Shown: positions 1-8,423, counted from the stretch's first letter. The stretch: 64,000 bases of DNA from Paeniglutamicibacter kerguelensis (GCF_017876535.1 NZ_JAGIOF010000001.1:3658001-3722000), one strand, 5' to 3'. Program-made: numbers and translations. Notes: generated from the letters alone by a model not told the origin.

Positions 1-33
1 ATCCCTATTCCCCCTCAACCCGATTGGTCACCC

Positions 34-999
34 ATGTCAGTCAACACCAGCCTCAGGTCAGCGCCGACGCGTAGGGAATCGCCGACCACACCACCCCAGC
101 CCACGCCCACGCCCACGCCCAAACGCAACCTGGCCCGCAGGCGCGAGGCCATTGCCGGCATCTTGTTTGTCCTTCCGACACTGGTGATTTTCGGGCTCTT
201 CAAGTTCCTCCCCATCTTCGGTGCCGGAGCCATGAGCCTGACCGAATACAGCCTCAACGGAGACGTTGAATTCCTTGGTGCCGACAACTACGCGCGCCTG
301 GCCAGGGATCCCAACTTCTGGCAGAGCCTGCGCGTCACGCTCCTGTACGTGGTGATCTTTGTTCCCTTCATCATTGCGGTTTCGTTGGCCGGCGCCGTGC
401 TGCTCGACAAGCTGGTCCGCTTCACCGGTACATTCCGGGCGCTGCTGTTCATCCCCTACCTGAGCTCGTTTGTCATGGCAGGCATCATCTGGACGTGGAT
501 CTTCTCCACCGACGGACCGCTGAACGCGGCCCTGGGTGCACTGGGGCTGGGCCCGGTCCCCTTCACCTCGGGTTCGCAGTGGCTCGTGCTTGCCTCCCTG
601 GCGCTCGTCTCTGTCTGGAAGGGCTTCGGCTACTCGATGCTGATCTTCCTGGCCGGGCTCAAGGCACAGCCAGCGGAGGTGCACGAGGCGGCAAGGATCG
701 ATGGAGCCGGGGCCTGGAAGTCGTTCTTGTACGTCACCCTGCCGCTACTCAAGCCCGTTGTCTTCTTTGTCTTGGTCATCGAAACCATCATCGGTTTCCA
801 GGTGTTCGACACCATCTACGTCATGACCGGCGGCGGCCCGGCCCGCGCCAGCCACAGCCTGATCTACTTCCTCTTCGACGAGGGCTTCAAGTTCTTCGAC
901 TTCGGTTACGCATCGGCCGTCGGCGTGGTGCTGTTTGTCATCGTGCTCATTCTTTCGCTCGTCCAGCAGCGCTTCTTTGAAGGTAAGGATTCCAAATGA
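34..999 (+). CDS. Sugar ABC transporter permease (MalF/UgpA type)
   Basis: One of two inner-membrane subunits of a carbohydrate ABC importer (CUT1 family). The 321-residue protein has a Pro/Thr-rich cytoplasmic N-terminus (a PTPTPTP run at about residue 24-30), then a first membrane helix near residues 39-60 and about five more. The EAA loop that contacts the ATPase is clear at about residues 218-238 (EAARIDGAGAWKSF). Its stop overlaps the start of the second permease in an ATGA, so the two are translationally coupled. The binding protein that normally precedes such a pair is not in the window and probably lies just upstream. No ATPase gene is present; actinobacterial CUT1 systems often share an MsiK-type ATPase encoded elsewhere. 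Location next to nagB and a ROK kinase suggests an amino-sugar substrate (inference). Confidence 0.92.
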   Translation: MSVNTSLRSAPTRRESPTTPPQPTPTPTPKRNLARRREAIAGILFVLPTLVIFGLFKFLPIFGAGAMSLTEYSLNGDVEFLGADNYARLARDPNFWQSLRVTLLYVVIFVPFIIAVSLAGAVLLDKLVRFTGTFRALLFIPYLSSFVMAGIIWTWIFSTDGPLNAALGALGLGPVPFTSGSQWLVLASLALVSVWKGFGYSMLIFLAGLKAQPAEVHEAARIDGAGAWKSFLYVTLPLLKPVVFFVLVIETIIGFQVFDTIYVMTGGGPARASHSLIYFLFDEGFKFFDFGYASAVGVVLFVIVLILSLVQQRFFEGKDSK

Positions 1000-1847
1000 C
1001 CGCCGTAGCCCCGGCTCCCGTCGTCCGCCGAAACGGCATGGAGAAACGACGTCAGCGCACGCTCACCATCGTCCTTGCCGTCATTTCCCTCTTCACCGTT
1101 GCCCCGCTGATTGCCGTGGTCGTGCTGGCGCTGTCCCCGGAGAACGCACCCACGCTCCCCTACGCGATACCCAAGGAACTCACGTTCGAGAACATCATCC
1201 GCGTGCTCAACGTGGGCGAGTTCCCGCTCTGGCTGTGGAACTCGTTCATCTACTCGGCAGTTTCGGTGGTGATCGTGCTGCTCACCGCCTCCATGGCGGC
1301 CTATGCGTTTGCCCGCAAGCGCTTCCCGGGCCGCAACGCCCTGCTCTGGGCAATCATCGCAACCCTCATGGTCCCGGTCCAGGCCACTCTGATCCCCACC
1401 TTCATCATGATTTCGAGGATGGGCGGCGTGGACACGCTTTGGGGCTTGATCCTGCCGACTCTGGCCAACGCTCAGGCCATCTTCCTGATCCACCAGTTCA
1501 TCCGGGACATGCCCGAGGAACTCTTCGACGCGGCCCGCATCGACGGTGCCGGGGAATGGCGCACCTTCTGGCAGATCGTCCTGCCGCTGATCCGCCCGGT
1601 CCTGGCCACGCTGGCGATCTTCGTCTTCCTCTGGCACTGGAACGACCTGCTGTGGCCGCTGGTCGTGGGCCAATCCGACGCCGCCAAAACGCTGACCGTT
1701 GGCTTGGCGACGCTGAACACGGAAACCGCATCCACCTCCAGCGTCATGGCGGCAACGCTGATCAGCTTCATCCCGTGCCTGGTGATCTTTGCCCTGCTGC
1801 AGAAGCACATCGTTGCCAGCATCACCCACAGCGGCGTGAAGGGATGA
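996..1847 (+). CDS. Sugar ABC transporter permease (MalG type)
   Basis: Second membrane subunit of the CUT1 sugar importer, 283 residues with about six membrane helices. The cytoplasmic EAA motif is visible at about residue 178 (DAARIDGAGEWRTFW), followed by LPLIRPVLATL as in MalG/UgpE proteins. It starts inside the stop of the upstream permease (ATGA at 996) and its own stop overlaps the next start at 1844. Order and coupling are those of a heterodimeric permease made in equal amounts. Substrate cannot be read from the sequence; the downstream kinase and deaminase point to N-acetylglucosamine or a related amino sugar. Confidence 0.93.
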   Translation: MTAVAPAPVVRRNGMEKRRQRTLTIVLAVISLFTVAPLIAVVVLALSPENAPTLPYAIPKELTFENIIRVLNVGEFPLWLWNSFIYSAVSVVIVLLTASMAAYAFARKRFPGRNALLWAIIATLMVPVQATLIPTFIMISRMGGVDTLWGLILPTLANAQAIFLIHQFIRDMPEELFDAARIDGAGEWRTFWQIVLPLIRPVLATLAIFVFLWHWNDLLWPLVVGQSDAAKTLTVGLATLNTETASTSSVMAATLISFIPCLVIFALLQKHIVASITHSGVKG

Positions 1848-2773
1848 GCGCGGGTAGTGCACCGATCCGGTTCGGCCTGATCGGCGTCGATTCGCCGCAC
1901 GCGCCCTCGTTCACTTCCCTGTTCGGGGACGGCATCGATGGCGCGGTGCCCGGCGGCACCGTGACACACGCGTGGAAAGGGGAAGCTGCGGCGGACTTTC
2001 CGCTCAGCTTCGAGCGCATCGACGGTTTTGAGCAGCAGGTCATCGACCTGGGGGTGAGCATGTGCGCTTCCCCCGAAGAGGTGGCCCAGGTGTGTGATGC
2101 CCTGCTGATCGTCGCCTCGGATACCCGCACGCACCGCGCGTACTTCGATCGTGTTGTGGGCTTCGGCAAGCCGATCTACGTGGACACGCGCTTTGCCACG
2201 ACGTTGGATGACGCGCGGTCGATGCTCGCCGCGGCGCAGGCCTCCGGCGCCCTGGTCCTTGCCGGTTCGCCCAAACGGTTCACCCCCGAGTTCGCATCCG
2301 CGGTGGCGGCGGGCCCGGCCGAGCGAATTTCACTCACCGGTCCGTTGCCGACCCAGCCGGGACACCCCGGCCTGGCCTGGTACGGCGTCCACCTGGTGGA
2401 TTTGGCCGTTACAGCACTGGGCGCCGACACCGATCTGGCCGGGGCCGTCATCGAGTCGAGTCGAGATGAGGCCGGCGGGCGCACTCGCGTCACCATCCGT
2501 TGTGTCGATGGCAGGGTGATAGACCTGGGCGGCGAAGATCAGTGGAGCGCCTTCACCGCAGGAGTCTTGGAACGGGCCGACAGCAACGCGGAGTTTTCGA
2601 TCGAAGCCGGGCCACCGATGCTCGTGGGCCTGCTTGAGGGCCTCGTCGCATCCTGCCTGGGCGGAACACCCAACGTCCCGCCGGCCGACATTCTCGGCAT
2701 CGTCGCCATCGTCCAGGCCGCAAACCAGAGCCTGGACACCGGGCGCCCCGTGTCCCTGGGGAGCCTGACATGA
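1844..2773 (+). CDS. Gfo/Idh/MocA-like oxidoreductase
   Basis: A 309-residue protein with an N-terminal Rossmann-like start (IRFGLIGVDSPHA, residues about 7-19) and the GKPIYVDTRFATT stretch at about residue 110, which matches the region where Gfo/Idh/MocA dehydrogenases have their EKP motif. The canonical Lys of EKP is replaced (YVDTR), so NAD(P)-dependent dehydrogenase activity is uncertain. The C-terminal half is only weakly reminiscent of the family. The chosen start (ATG in the ATGA overlap at 1844) gives tight coupling with the permease; the long open frame upstream of it is antisense-like shadow. It sits between transporter and kinase in an amino-sugar operon, so a role in processing the imported sugar or acting as a sugar-binding sensor is plausible but unproven. 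Confidence 0.7.
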   Translation: MSAGSAPIRFGLIGVDSPHAPSFTSLFGDGIDGAVPGGTVTHAWKGEAAADFPLSFERIDGFEQQVIDLGVSMCASPEEVAQVCDALLIVASDTRTHRAYFDRVVGFGKPIYVDTRFATTLDDARSMLAAAQASGALVLAGSPKRFTPEFASAVAAGPAERISLTGPLPTQPGHPGLAWYGVHLVDLAVTALGADTDLAGAVIESSRDEAGGRTRVTIRCVDGRVIDLGGEDQWSAFTAGVLERADSNAEFSIEAGPPMLVGLLEGLVASCLGGTPNVPPADILGIVAIVQAANQSLDTGRPVSLGSLT

Positions 2774-3744
2774 CGCAATCGGCCACAGCAACCCTGACGC
2801 GCACCATCAGGATCGGCGTGGACATCGGTGGCACGAAAACCGAAACCGTCGCCATCGATGCGGACAACAACGTCCTGCATACCCTGCGCCGTCCCACCGG
2901 TTTTGGTGCAGACGAGGTTCTTCGCAGCCTCCACACGGTGGTCAGCGAACTGCGCGGGACACCGGCCCTGGATGGGCTGCCCGTCACGAGCCTGGGAATC
3001 GGCATTCCCGGAACTGTCGATACGGCCACGGGCCTGGTGTCGAGTGCGGTCAACGTCGGCTTGGGCAGCCTGGAACTCGGGGCACTGGCCCAGGGCGAAC
3101 ACGGGCTTCCAGTCACCGTGGAAAACGACGTCAACGCCGCGGCCCTCGGCGCCCACCATGTCTTGGGCACCACGGAACAATCACGGTCCAGCGCGTACCT
3201 CAACCTCGGGACGGGCCTGGCCGCCGGATATGTCTCCTGCGGCCAGCTGGTCCGTGGAGCCTCGGGTGCTGCCGGGGAAATCGGGCACCTCACGCTCGGA
3301 TTGCTTGATGAACCCTGCCCGTGCGGGCAACGCGGATGCCTGGAACTCGTCGCCTCGGGATCGGGTATCGCCCGACAGTGGAGAGGCGGGGGCCGCTGGC
3401 CGGCAGTCTCGCTCTTCAACGATGCCGCGGCGGGAAACCCCGAGGCACGCTCCATCCAACAGCGGTTCTTCCACGGGACGGCAACGGCGATTCGCATTCT
3501 TGGACTGACATTCGATCCTGCTTCCATTTATGTGGGCGGCGGCCTGAATGCGTTGGGGCAACCACTGCTGACCGGAATCCGCGAGGAACTCAAGAAGGCC
3601 GATGCCCGATCCCCGTTCCTTGCCGGGCTGTCATTGGGTCAACGCGTCAGCCTGGTTCCTCCGGGACTGCCCATTGGATCAATAGGTGCCGCCATTGCCG
3701 GATCCACCCACGTACACACCCCGCAACCACAGCAGCAAAGGTAA
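2770..3744 (+). CDS. ROK family sugar kinase, probably N-acetylglucosamine kinase
   Basis: ATP-dependent sugar kinase of 324 residues. The N-terminal phosphate-binding motif is GVDIGGTKT (about residues 15-23). The catalytic Asp lies in ENDVNAAALG (about 118-127). The ROK signature with zinc ligands is intact: GEIGHLTL at about 170 and CPCGQRGCLE at about 183. There is no N-terminal HTH, so this is an enzyme rather than a ROK repressor. It overlaps the preceding gene by ATGA at 2770 and ends 4 nt before nagB. The pairing with glucosamine-6-phosphate deaminase suggests phosphorylation of imported GlcNAc or glucosamine. No nagA deacetylase is seen in the window, so either glucosamine is the substrate or NagA is elsewhere. 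Confidence 0.88.
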   Translation: MTQSATATLTRTIRIGVDIGGTKTETVAIDADNNVLHTLRRPTGFGADEVLRSLHTVVSELRGTPALDGLPVTSLGIGIPGTVDTATGLVSSAVNVGLGSLELGALAQGEHGLPVTVENDVNAAALGAHHVLGTTEQSRSSAYLNLGTGLAAGYVSCGQLVRGASGAAGEIGHLTLGLLDEPCPCGQRGCLELVASGSGIARQWRGGGRWPAVSLFNDAAAGNPEARSIQQRFFHGTATAIRILGLTFDPASIYVGGGLNALGQPLLTGIREELKKADARSPFLAGLSLGQRVSLVPPGLPIGSIGAAIAGSTHVHTPQPQQQR

Positions 3745-3748
3745 ATCA

Positions 3749-4546
3749 GTGGCTGAAATCATCATAGTTCGCGACAACATTGAGGCAGGAAACATCGCGG
3801 CCTCAATCCTTCTGAAACAAATCACCGCGGTCCCCGACACGGTACTCGGTCTGGCCACAGGCTCGACACCGTTGTCCACCTACGCGGCGTTGTCGCGCTC
3901 GTTGCGCCATGCCGACCTGGATCTCTCCTGCGTCAGGGGCTTCGCGCTCGACGAATACCTGGGCGTCCCGCCGCAACACCCGGAAAGCTATCGCTCGGTG
4001 ATTTCTCGCGAAGTCGTGGAACCAATGGGGCTCGACCCCAACCGTGTCTTCACGCCGCGGGGCACCGGGAGCAACATCGAGGAGGCCGGCAACGAATATG
4101 AGGAAATGATCACGGCAGCCGGCGGCATTGATGTCCAAATCCTCGGTATCGGCTCCAACGGCCACATTGCCTTCAACGAACCGGGATCCTCACTTGCATC
4201 CCGCACCCGGATCAAGGCCCTGACAGCTCAAACCCGCAGCGACAACGCCAGATTCTTCGACTCCCTCGATGAGGTCCCCACACACTGCATCACCCAGGGG
4301 CTTGGCACCATTCAAGAAGCCCGGCATCTGTTGTTGCTTGCCTTTGGTGCCAATAAGTCCCGGGCACTTGCCGCGGCCGTTGAAGGACCGGTTTCCGCAA
4401 CCATCCCCGGGTCGATCATCCAACTTCATCCCCACGTCACGGTCATCGTGGACGAAGAAGCGGCCGCGGAGCTTACAGGATCCGAGTACTACCGGCAGGC
4501 CAGCCAAGCTGCCGCCGGCATCGCCCTCTCGGGCGTACTCGCCTGA
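3749..4546 (+). CDS. nagB: Glucosamine-6-phosphate deaminase
   Basis: Converts glucosamine-6-phosphate to fructose-6-phosphate and ammonia, feeding amino sugars into glycolysis. The 265-residue length matches bacterial NagB. Visible motifs are LATGSTP (about residues 35-41, phosphate binding), FALDEYLG (about 65-72, catalytic Asp), GIGSNGHIAFNEPGSSL (about 133-149, catalytic His and Glu) and a C-terminal segment ending in HPHVTVIVDEEAA. The GTG start at 3749 was chosen because AAAGG lies 7 nt upstream and the length then fits the family; an in-frame upstream ATG at 3686 would overlap the kinase by 59 nt. It follows the kinase by 4 nt in the same operon. Confidence 0.95.
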   Translation: MAEIIIVRDNIEAGNIAASILLKQITAVPDTVLGLATGSTPLSTYAALSRSLRHADLDLSCVRGFALDEYLGVPPQHPESYRSVISREVVEPMGLDPNRVFTPRGTGSNIEEAGNEYEEMITAAGGIDVQILGIGSNGHIAFNEPGSSLASRTRIKALTAQTRSDNARFFDSLDEVPTHCITQGLGTIQEARHLLLLAFGANKSRALAAAVEGPVSATIPGSIIQLHPHVTVIVDEEAAAELTGSEYYRQASQAAAGIALSGVLA

Positions 4547-4657
4547 CAGGGAAAGTGTCACGGCAGTCTCGACGGCCGCGTGTCCCGTTTCCATCTGTGC
4601 ACTTGCCACTGAACACGCGGATATCCTGAGAACCACATCCAAGGAGGGACAGTCAAT

Positions 4658-5659
4658 TTGCTGCCGCTAAGTACTTCACCCCAACACCCCGAACCCAGCT
4701 GTTGCACGCCCTCACGCGCCGCTGAAACAGCAACTTCGGGCACAACGAGCGACTGTCAGGGCTCGCGAGGGGAGTCTCCCCTGGGTGTGCGCGATGAGGC
4801 ATTGGTGCCGGGCGGAACGTTCCTCATGGGCGATGCCTTCGGCGAGGGCTACCCGGCCGATGGCGAAACCCCAGTGCACAAGGTCCGGCTCGAGGCGTTT
4901 CGAATCGACGCGACGGCAGTAACCAATTCGATGTTCGCAGAATTCGTGGCGAGCACGGGTTACCGGACCGAAGCCCAGCAGTACGGTTCTTCGGCGGTGT
5001 TTCATTTGCTTTCCGCTGCAGCGCGACCCGATATTCTCGGGACGGCGGCCGGGGCTCCGTGGTGGTTGAACATTCGCGGTGCGGACTGGGCGCACCCGAC
5101 CGGGCCCGATTCCCACTGGCAAGACATTCCGGACCACCCCGTCATTCACGTCTCTCATCATGACGCACTGGCATACTGCGTCTGGGCCGGACGCCGTCTG
5201 CCGACCGAGGCCGAGTGGGAGTACGCCGCCCGCGGCGGTCTGGTGTCGCAGCGCTTTGCCTGGGGAAACGAACTAACACCCGGCGGCGAACACCGCTGCA
5301 ACATCTGGCAAGGAACCTTTCCGACCAGTAACACCCTCGATGACGGGCATCTCGGGACCGCCCCGGTGAAGTCTTTCCCGCCCAACGGATACGGACTCTT
5401 CGATATGGCGGGCAACGTCTGGGAATGGTGCGCAGACTGGTTCCTGCCCAAGTACTACCGGAACTCCCCCGTCGATGCCCCCCAAGGCCCGACCATCGGA
5501 TCCGGACGGGTCATGCGCGGAGGTTCATACCTCTGCCATGCCTCCTACTGCGAACGCTATCGAGTCGCCGCCCGAACATCCAACACCCCTGATTCATCCT
5601 CTGGCAACTGCGGTTTCCGGACCGTTGCGCGAACCGAATCCACTGTTGTCGACAACTGA
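4658..5659 (+). CDS. Formylglycine-generating enzyme (sulfatase activator)
   Basis: Oxidises a Cys in the CxPxR motif of type I sulfatases to formylglycine, activating them. The 333-residue protein has an FGE-sulfatase domain from about residue 45 to 325. The copper-binding/catalytic cysteine pair is present as Cys293 and Cys298 in GGSYLCHASYCERYR, followed by NTPDSSSGNCGFR, which closely matches genuine FGE rather than the wider family that lacks these cysteines. Other family marks are GRRLPTEAEWEYAARGG and DMAGNVWEWCADW. TTG at 4658 is taken as start because AAGGAGGG lies 9 nt upstream. It follows nagB by 111 nt on the same strand. No sulfatase gene is inside the window; the location suggests sulfated amino-sugar or glycosaminoglycan use. 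Confidence 0.93.
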   Translation: MLPLSTSPQHPEPSCCTPSRAAETATSGTTSDCQGSRGESPLGVRDEALVPGGTFLMGDAFGEGYPADGETPVHKVRLEAFRIDATAVTNSMFAEFVASTGYRTEAQQYGSSAVFHLLSAAARPDILGTAAGAPWWLNIRGADWAHPTGPDSHWQDIPDHPVIHVSHHDALAYCVWAGRRLPTEAEWEYAARGGLVSQRFAWGNELTPGGEHRCNIWQGTFPTSNTLDDGHLGTAPVKSFPPNGYGLFDMAGNVWEWCADWFLPKYYRNSPVDAPQGPTIGSGRVMRGGSYLCHASYCERYRVAARTSNTPDSSSGNCGFRTVARTESTVVDN

Positions 5660-5860
5660 AACAGTCGCACCGAAGAGCACGAGGATCCGAACCTCCGGGC
5701 GTTGGCCTGTTTTCTCATGCGCATTTATTTCCCTTAAGAAGAGCGCCGACAGCCGGCAAAAAACGTAACCGCTGGCTCAATCCCCGACGCCAGTGAACCC
5801 TGAGGCTTACACTCTAGGGATGCACCGCGCCGGTGTGCGCCCACTGAGAGGAAAACATCG
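5660..5860 (+). other. Intergenic gap before the IclR gene
   Basis: About 200 nt between the FGE gene and the iclR-type gene. It probably carries the iclR promoter: TACACT at about 5808-5813 could be a -10 element, and GAGAGGAAAAC precedes the ATG. No clear terminator hairpin with a T-tract follows the FGE gene. Nothing else recognisable. Confidence 0.3.
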
Positions 5861-6673
5861 ATGTCCGGAGGCAACCGAGAACCCGGACGCAGCGTCACCT
5901 CCAAGGTCCTGGCCATCATTGAGGTCTTTGAAGCCTCCCGTCGGTCACTGAGCCTGACCGAAATTTCCGAGTTGTCCGGAGTCCCGATGAGCACCGCACA
6001 CCGTCTGGTCACGGAACTGTTGGAGTGGGGCATGCTAAGTCGTGGCCCCAACGGCAAAATCCAATTGGGGCTGCGCATATGGGCAATCGCGCAGAACGCA
6101 GGACGCCCATTGCGTGATGCAGCCAAGCCTTACATCCAAGATCTCTTCTCACTCACGAGGGAAACCAGCCAGCTGGCCGTGCGCGACGGCGACATGGCGC
6201 TCTACGTCGAACGCGTCTACAGCAGCCAAAGAATTCCGCGCACCACGCGCGTGGGCGGTCGACTTCCACTGCACGCCACCGCGGTGGGCAAGGTGATGCT
6301 CGCCTACTCCGCGGACTGGGTGGCGGATGCCTATCTCCAACGCCCGCTGGCCGCGCTCACCGGTCACACCCACGTCAATTCCGCACGCCTGCGGGATGAA
6401 CTGGCCCAGGTCCGGGAGCAGGGATACGCAACGACCCAGGAGGAGGTTCGTATCGGCTCTTGCTCCATTGCGGTACCGGTATTCCACACGGGACGTTTCT
6501 CCTGCTCCATCGCGCTGGTGGTGCCCTCGACTCATGCCTCGGGCATGGCCCGCCGGCTTCCGGCCTTGCACGGGATTTCCAAGCGCATCGAAGCAGCCAC
6601 CGCGCATATTCCGCTGGGAACACTGCTGGGCACCGCCATCAATCCTGAGCCGGCACCGACGCCCTTCGAATAG
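5861..6673 (+). CDS. IclR family transcriptional regulator
   Basis: A 270-residue regulator with an N-terminal winged helix (about residues 12-70; SLTEISELSGVPMSTAHR is the recognition region) and a C-terminal IclR effector domain (about 85-250; GGRLPLHATAVGKVMLA and EEVRIGSCSIAVPVF are characteristic). It lies 201 nt downstream of the FGE/amino-sugar operon on the same strand, so it is a candidate regulator of that operon, though the promoter of the operon is outside the window. A GAGAGG ribosome site precedes the ATG. The effector cannot be predicted. Confidence 0.92.
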   Translation: MSGGNREPGRSVTSKVLAIIEVFEASRRSLSLTEISELSGVPMSTAHRLVTELLEWGMLSRGPNGKIQLGLRIWAIAQNAGRPLRDAAKPYIQDLFSLTRETSQLAVRDGDMALYVERVYSSQRIPRTTRVGGRLPLHATAVGKVMLAYSADWVADAYLQRPLAALTGHTHVNSARLRDELAQVREQGYATTQEEVRIGSCSIAVPVFHTGRFSCSIALVVPSTHASGMARRLPALHGISKRIEAATAHIPLGTLLGTAINPEPAPTPFE

Positions 6674-6829
6674 AACGTCGTCGGACGGGATGCGGCTTTC
6701 CGCTGAGTGGAAGTGATTCGTTTCCATCCGGCACGTCCAGGACAAGACTTGAGGCCATGATTATTGCCCGTCCACAGCATCGGGCCCACCCTATTTTTGG
6801 CCCATCCATGCAAGGAACCTCCGCGCGCC

Positions 6830-7534
6830 ATGACTACAGTTTCCGATTTCGACCCCGGCGCGACCTTCGCCGCCGATTACCCGCAGTTACCTATTCCAGC
6901 GCAGGGGCGGGTCGACACCAGCCCGATAGTGCTTACCGCGGCCCTGGATGAATCCCTGAACCCGGTCTGGGCAGCAGTTGTTCCGGAAACACGGGCCCGC
7001 CGAAACGACTTCCACCTGCCCATCTCCCTGGCATACGCCCGCCGCCTTTGTGATGCCCATCCGCAGGCGAATCGCGAGCTGGTGCTGGTTGCCACGCTGC
7101 TCCACGACACCGGATGGGCGCATGTGGATGAAAGCAAGATCATTTCCGATGGTTTCCGCGGGGATTGGCGCAAGGCCGAAATCCGCTTCGAACATGAGCG
7201 CCTGGGCTGTGCCGTGGCCCGTCGGGTTCTGCCGTCGCTGGGTTACAGCACCGAGTTCATCAATGGGGCCTGCAGGATCATCGACGGACACGACACCCGC
7301 CCTCTGGCCCACTCCATCGAAGACGCATTGATGCGCGACGCTGACAGGCTGTGGCGTTTCGACACCACCGGGATCGCGGTGGTCTCCGGCTGGTTAGACA
7401 TGACTCCCGCTGCCTACACGGACCGTCTGGAATCGGAAATCATTCCCGAGCTGATCACTTCCGCAGCCGTCGACATGGCCATGGCCGACTTGGGTCGCTC
7501 ACGTACCCTTCTGCAAACGGGGATTCTGAGATGA
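6830..7534 (+). CDS. HD-domain phosphohydrolase
   Basis: A 234-residue soluble protein with an HD metal-dependent phosphohydrolase core. Candidate metal ligands are the His of HLPISLAYARR (about residue 61), HD in LLHDTGW (about 90-95), HDTRP (about 154) and the Asp of DADRLWRFD (about 171). The tail matches small HD proteins annotated as metal-dependent hydrolases that act on nucleotides or phosphate esters. ATG at 6830 was preferred over an upstream in-frame TTG (6764), because homologous-looking sequence begins after it; AAGGA lies about 13 nt upstream. It stands alone between the IclR gene and a 309-nt gap. Substrate unknown. Confidence 0.75.
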   Translation: MTTVSDFDPGATFAADYPQLPIPAQGRVDTSPIVLTAALDESLNPVWAAVVPETRARRNDFHLPISLAYARRLCDAHPQANRELVLVATLLHDTGWAHVDESKIISDGFRGDWRKAEIRFEHERLGCAVARRVLPSLGYSTEFINGACRIIDGHDTRPLAHSIEDALMRDADRLWRFDTTGIAVVSGWLDMTPAAYTDRLESEIIPELITSAAVDMAMADLGRSRTLLQTGILR

Positions 7535-7691
7535 GTGCCGTCTCAGTGGTGGGGCCGCGTTGGCATTGGCCACCGGCCCGGGTGTAGGCCGCGAAAATTA
7601 CACGTTCACATGCAACGTGATGCCCTGACACATGGAATCCATAGGCTTGCCCCCTAGAGTCATAACTACCTCATGAAGGTGCGAGTGATGA

Positions 7692-7747
7692 GAGCACCGG
7701 CCGGATCCAAGATGCATTCCCCCGCATCGTGGACCCGGCCGGTGCTC
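7692..7747 (+). other. Large hairpin in the vsr leader
   Basis: A perfect 13-bp stem, GAGCACCGGCCGG at 7692-7704 and its complement at 7735-7747, encloses a second small stem (GATGC 7711-7715 / GCATC 7724-7728). It lies in the 309-nt gap between the HD gene and vsr, about 97 nt before the vsr start, and is followed by AAACCTTT with no long T-tract. It could be a terminator for the HD gene, an attenuator for vsr, or a small structured RNA. The rest of the 7535-7843 gap shows no gene. Confidence 0.6.
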
Positions 7748-7843
7748 AAACCTTTAAGGCCACTCCCCAGAGAATTTCCGTGCCGAGCCGGCAACCTCGA
7801 ATCGAGAATGCGCCACCGAGTGCAGCGGGTGCACAATCGAGGC

Positions 7844-8338
7844 ATGGACAGCATGTCCGCTCAGCAGCGTTCCCAACTCATGTCGAAGATCAGGGGCAAA
7901 AACACCAAGCCCGAGCTTTTCGTGCGCAGATTGCTGCACGCCGCTGGATACCGTTTTCGGCTGCAAGGGAGTATTCCGCGCTCAACGCTGGAAAATATTC
8001 TCAAGGAGCACCCGGATGCGCACTTGCCCGGCGGCAAGCTCCCGGGCCGACCCGACATCGTCTTTTCCGCACGCCACCAGGTGGTCTTTGTCAATGGTTG
8101 CTTCTGGCACCTCCACGACTGCCCCGATGGCCAGCACGCACCGCAGACAAATGCGGAGTTCTGGGAAGCCAAGCGCACCGCAACGCGCGGACGGGACCAA
8201 CGCACCATCGTTGCCCTGAGGGAGCTCGGCTGGGAGTCGATGGTCTTGTGGGAATGCGAACTCGGTGACCCGAAAGTCGTTCTTGACCGCCTCACCGGGT
8301 TCCTCGGACCAACGGACGGCTCCACCGTGGCAGTGTGA
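7844..8338 (+). CDS. vsr: Very short patch repair endonuclease
   Basis: Nicks next to T:G mismatches that arise by deamination of 5-methylcytosine. The 164-residue protein starts MDSMSAQQRSQLMSKIRGKN, typical of Vsr, and has the catalytic/zinc region PGRPDIVF (about residues 66-73), VNGCFWHLHDCP (about 83-94) and AEFWEAKRTATRGRDQ followed by ELGWESMVLWECEL. Between RFRLQG and PGRPD there is an insertion of roughly 20 residues (about 46-66) that shorter Vsr proteins lack. ATG at 7844 is chosen by family similarity; a second ATG lies at 7853. No cytosine-5 methylase is visible nearby, so it is an orphan here. Confidence 0.92.
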   Translation: MDSMSAQQRSQLMSKIRGKNTKPELFVRRLLHAAGYRFRLQGSIPRSTLENILKEHPDAHLPGGKLPGRPDIVFSARHQVVFVNGCFWHLHDCPDGQHAPQTNAEFWEAKRTATRGRDQRTIVALRELGWESMVLWECELGDPKVVLDRLTGFLGPTDGSTVAV

Positions 8339-8343
8339 AATCC

Positions 8344-8361
8344 GGCTAGAGGTCTCTAGCC
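8344..8361. promoter_or_regulatory. 18-bp palindrome between vsr and the reductase gene
   Basis: GGCTAGAGGTCTCTAGCC: two perfect 8-nt arms with a 2-nt centre, 6 nt after the vsr stop and 62 nt before the next ATG. Could be an operator for the downstream gene or a weak terminator of vsr; there is no T-tract. Confidence 0.45.
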
Positions 8362-8423
8362 AAGGGGTGAAGCTTCCACATAGCCTTGGGACGACCAAGT
8401 TGAAAAGGGGAGGACTACCCGAC

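Noticed and set aside
99..126. Tandem CCCACG repeats near the window start
   Set aside because: They encode the Pro/Thr linker of the first permease; a short in-frame low-complexity run, not a separate repeat element.
935..1843. Long open frame upstream of and continuous with the Gfo-like gene
   Set aside because: It runs through the second permease in another frame and has no family resemblance; the real start is the ATG in the overlap at 1844.
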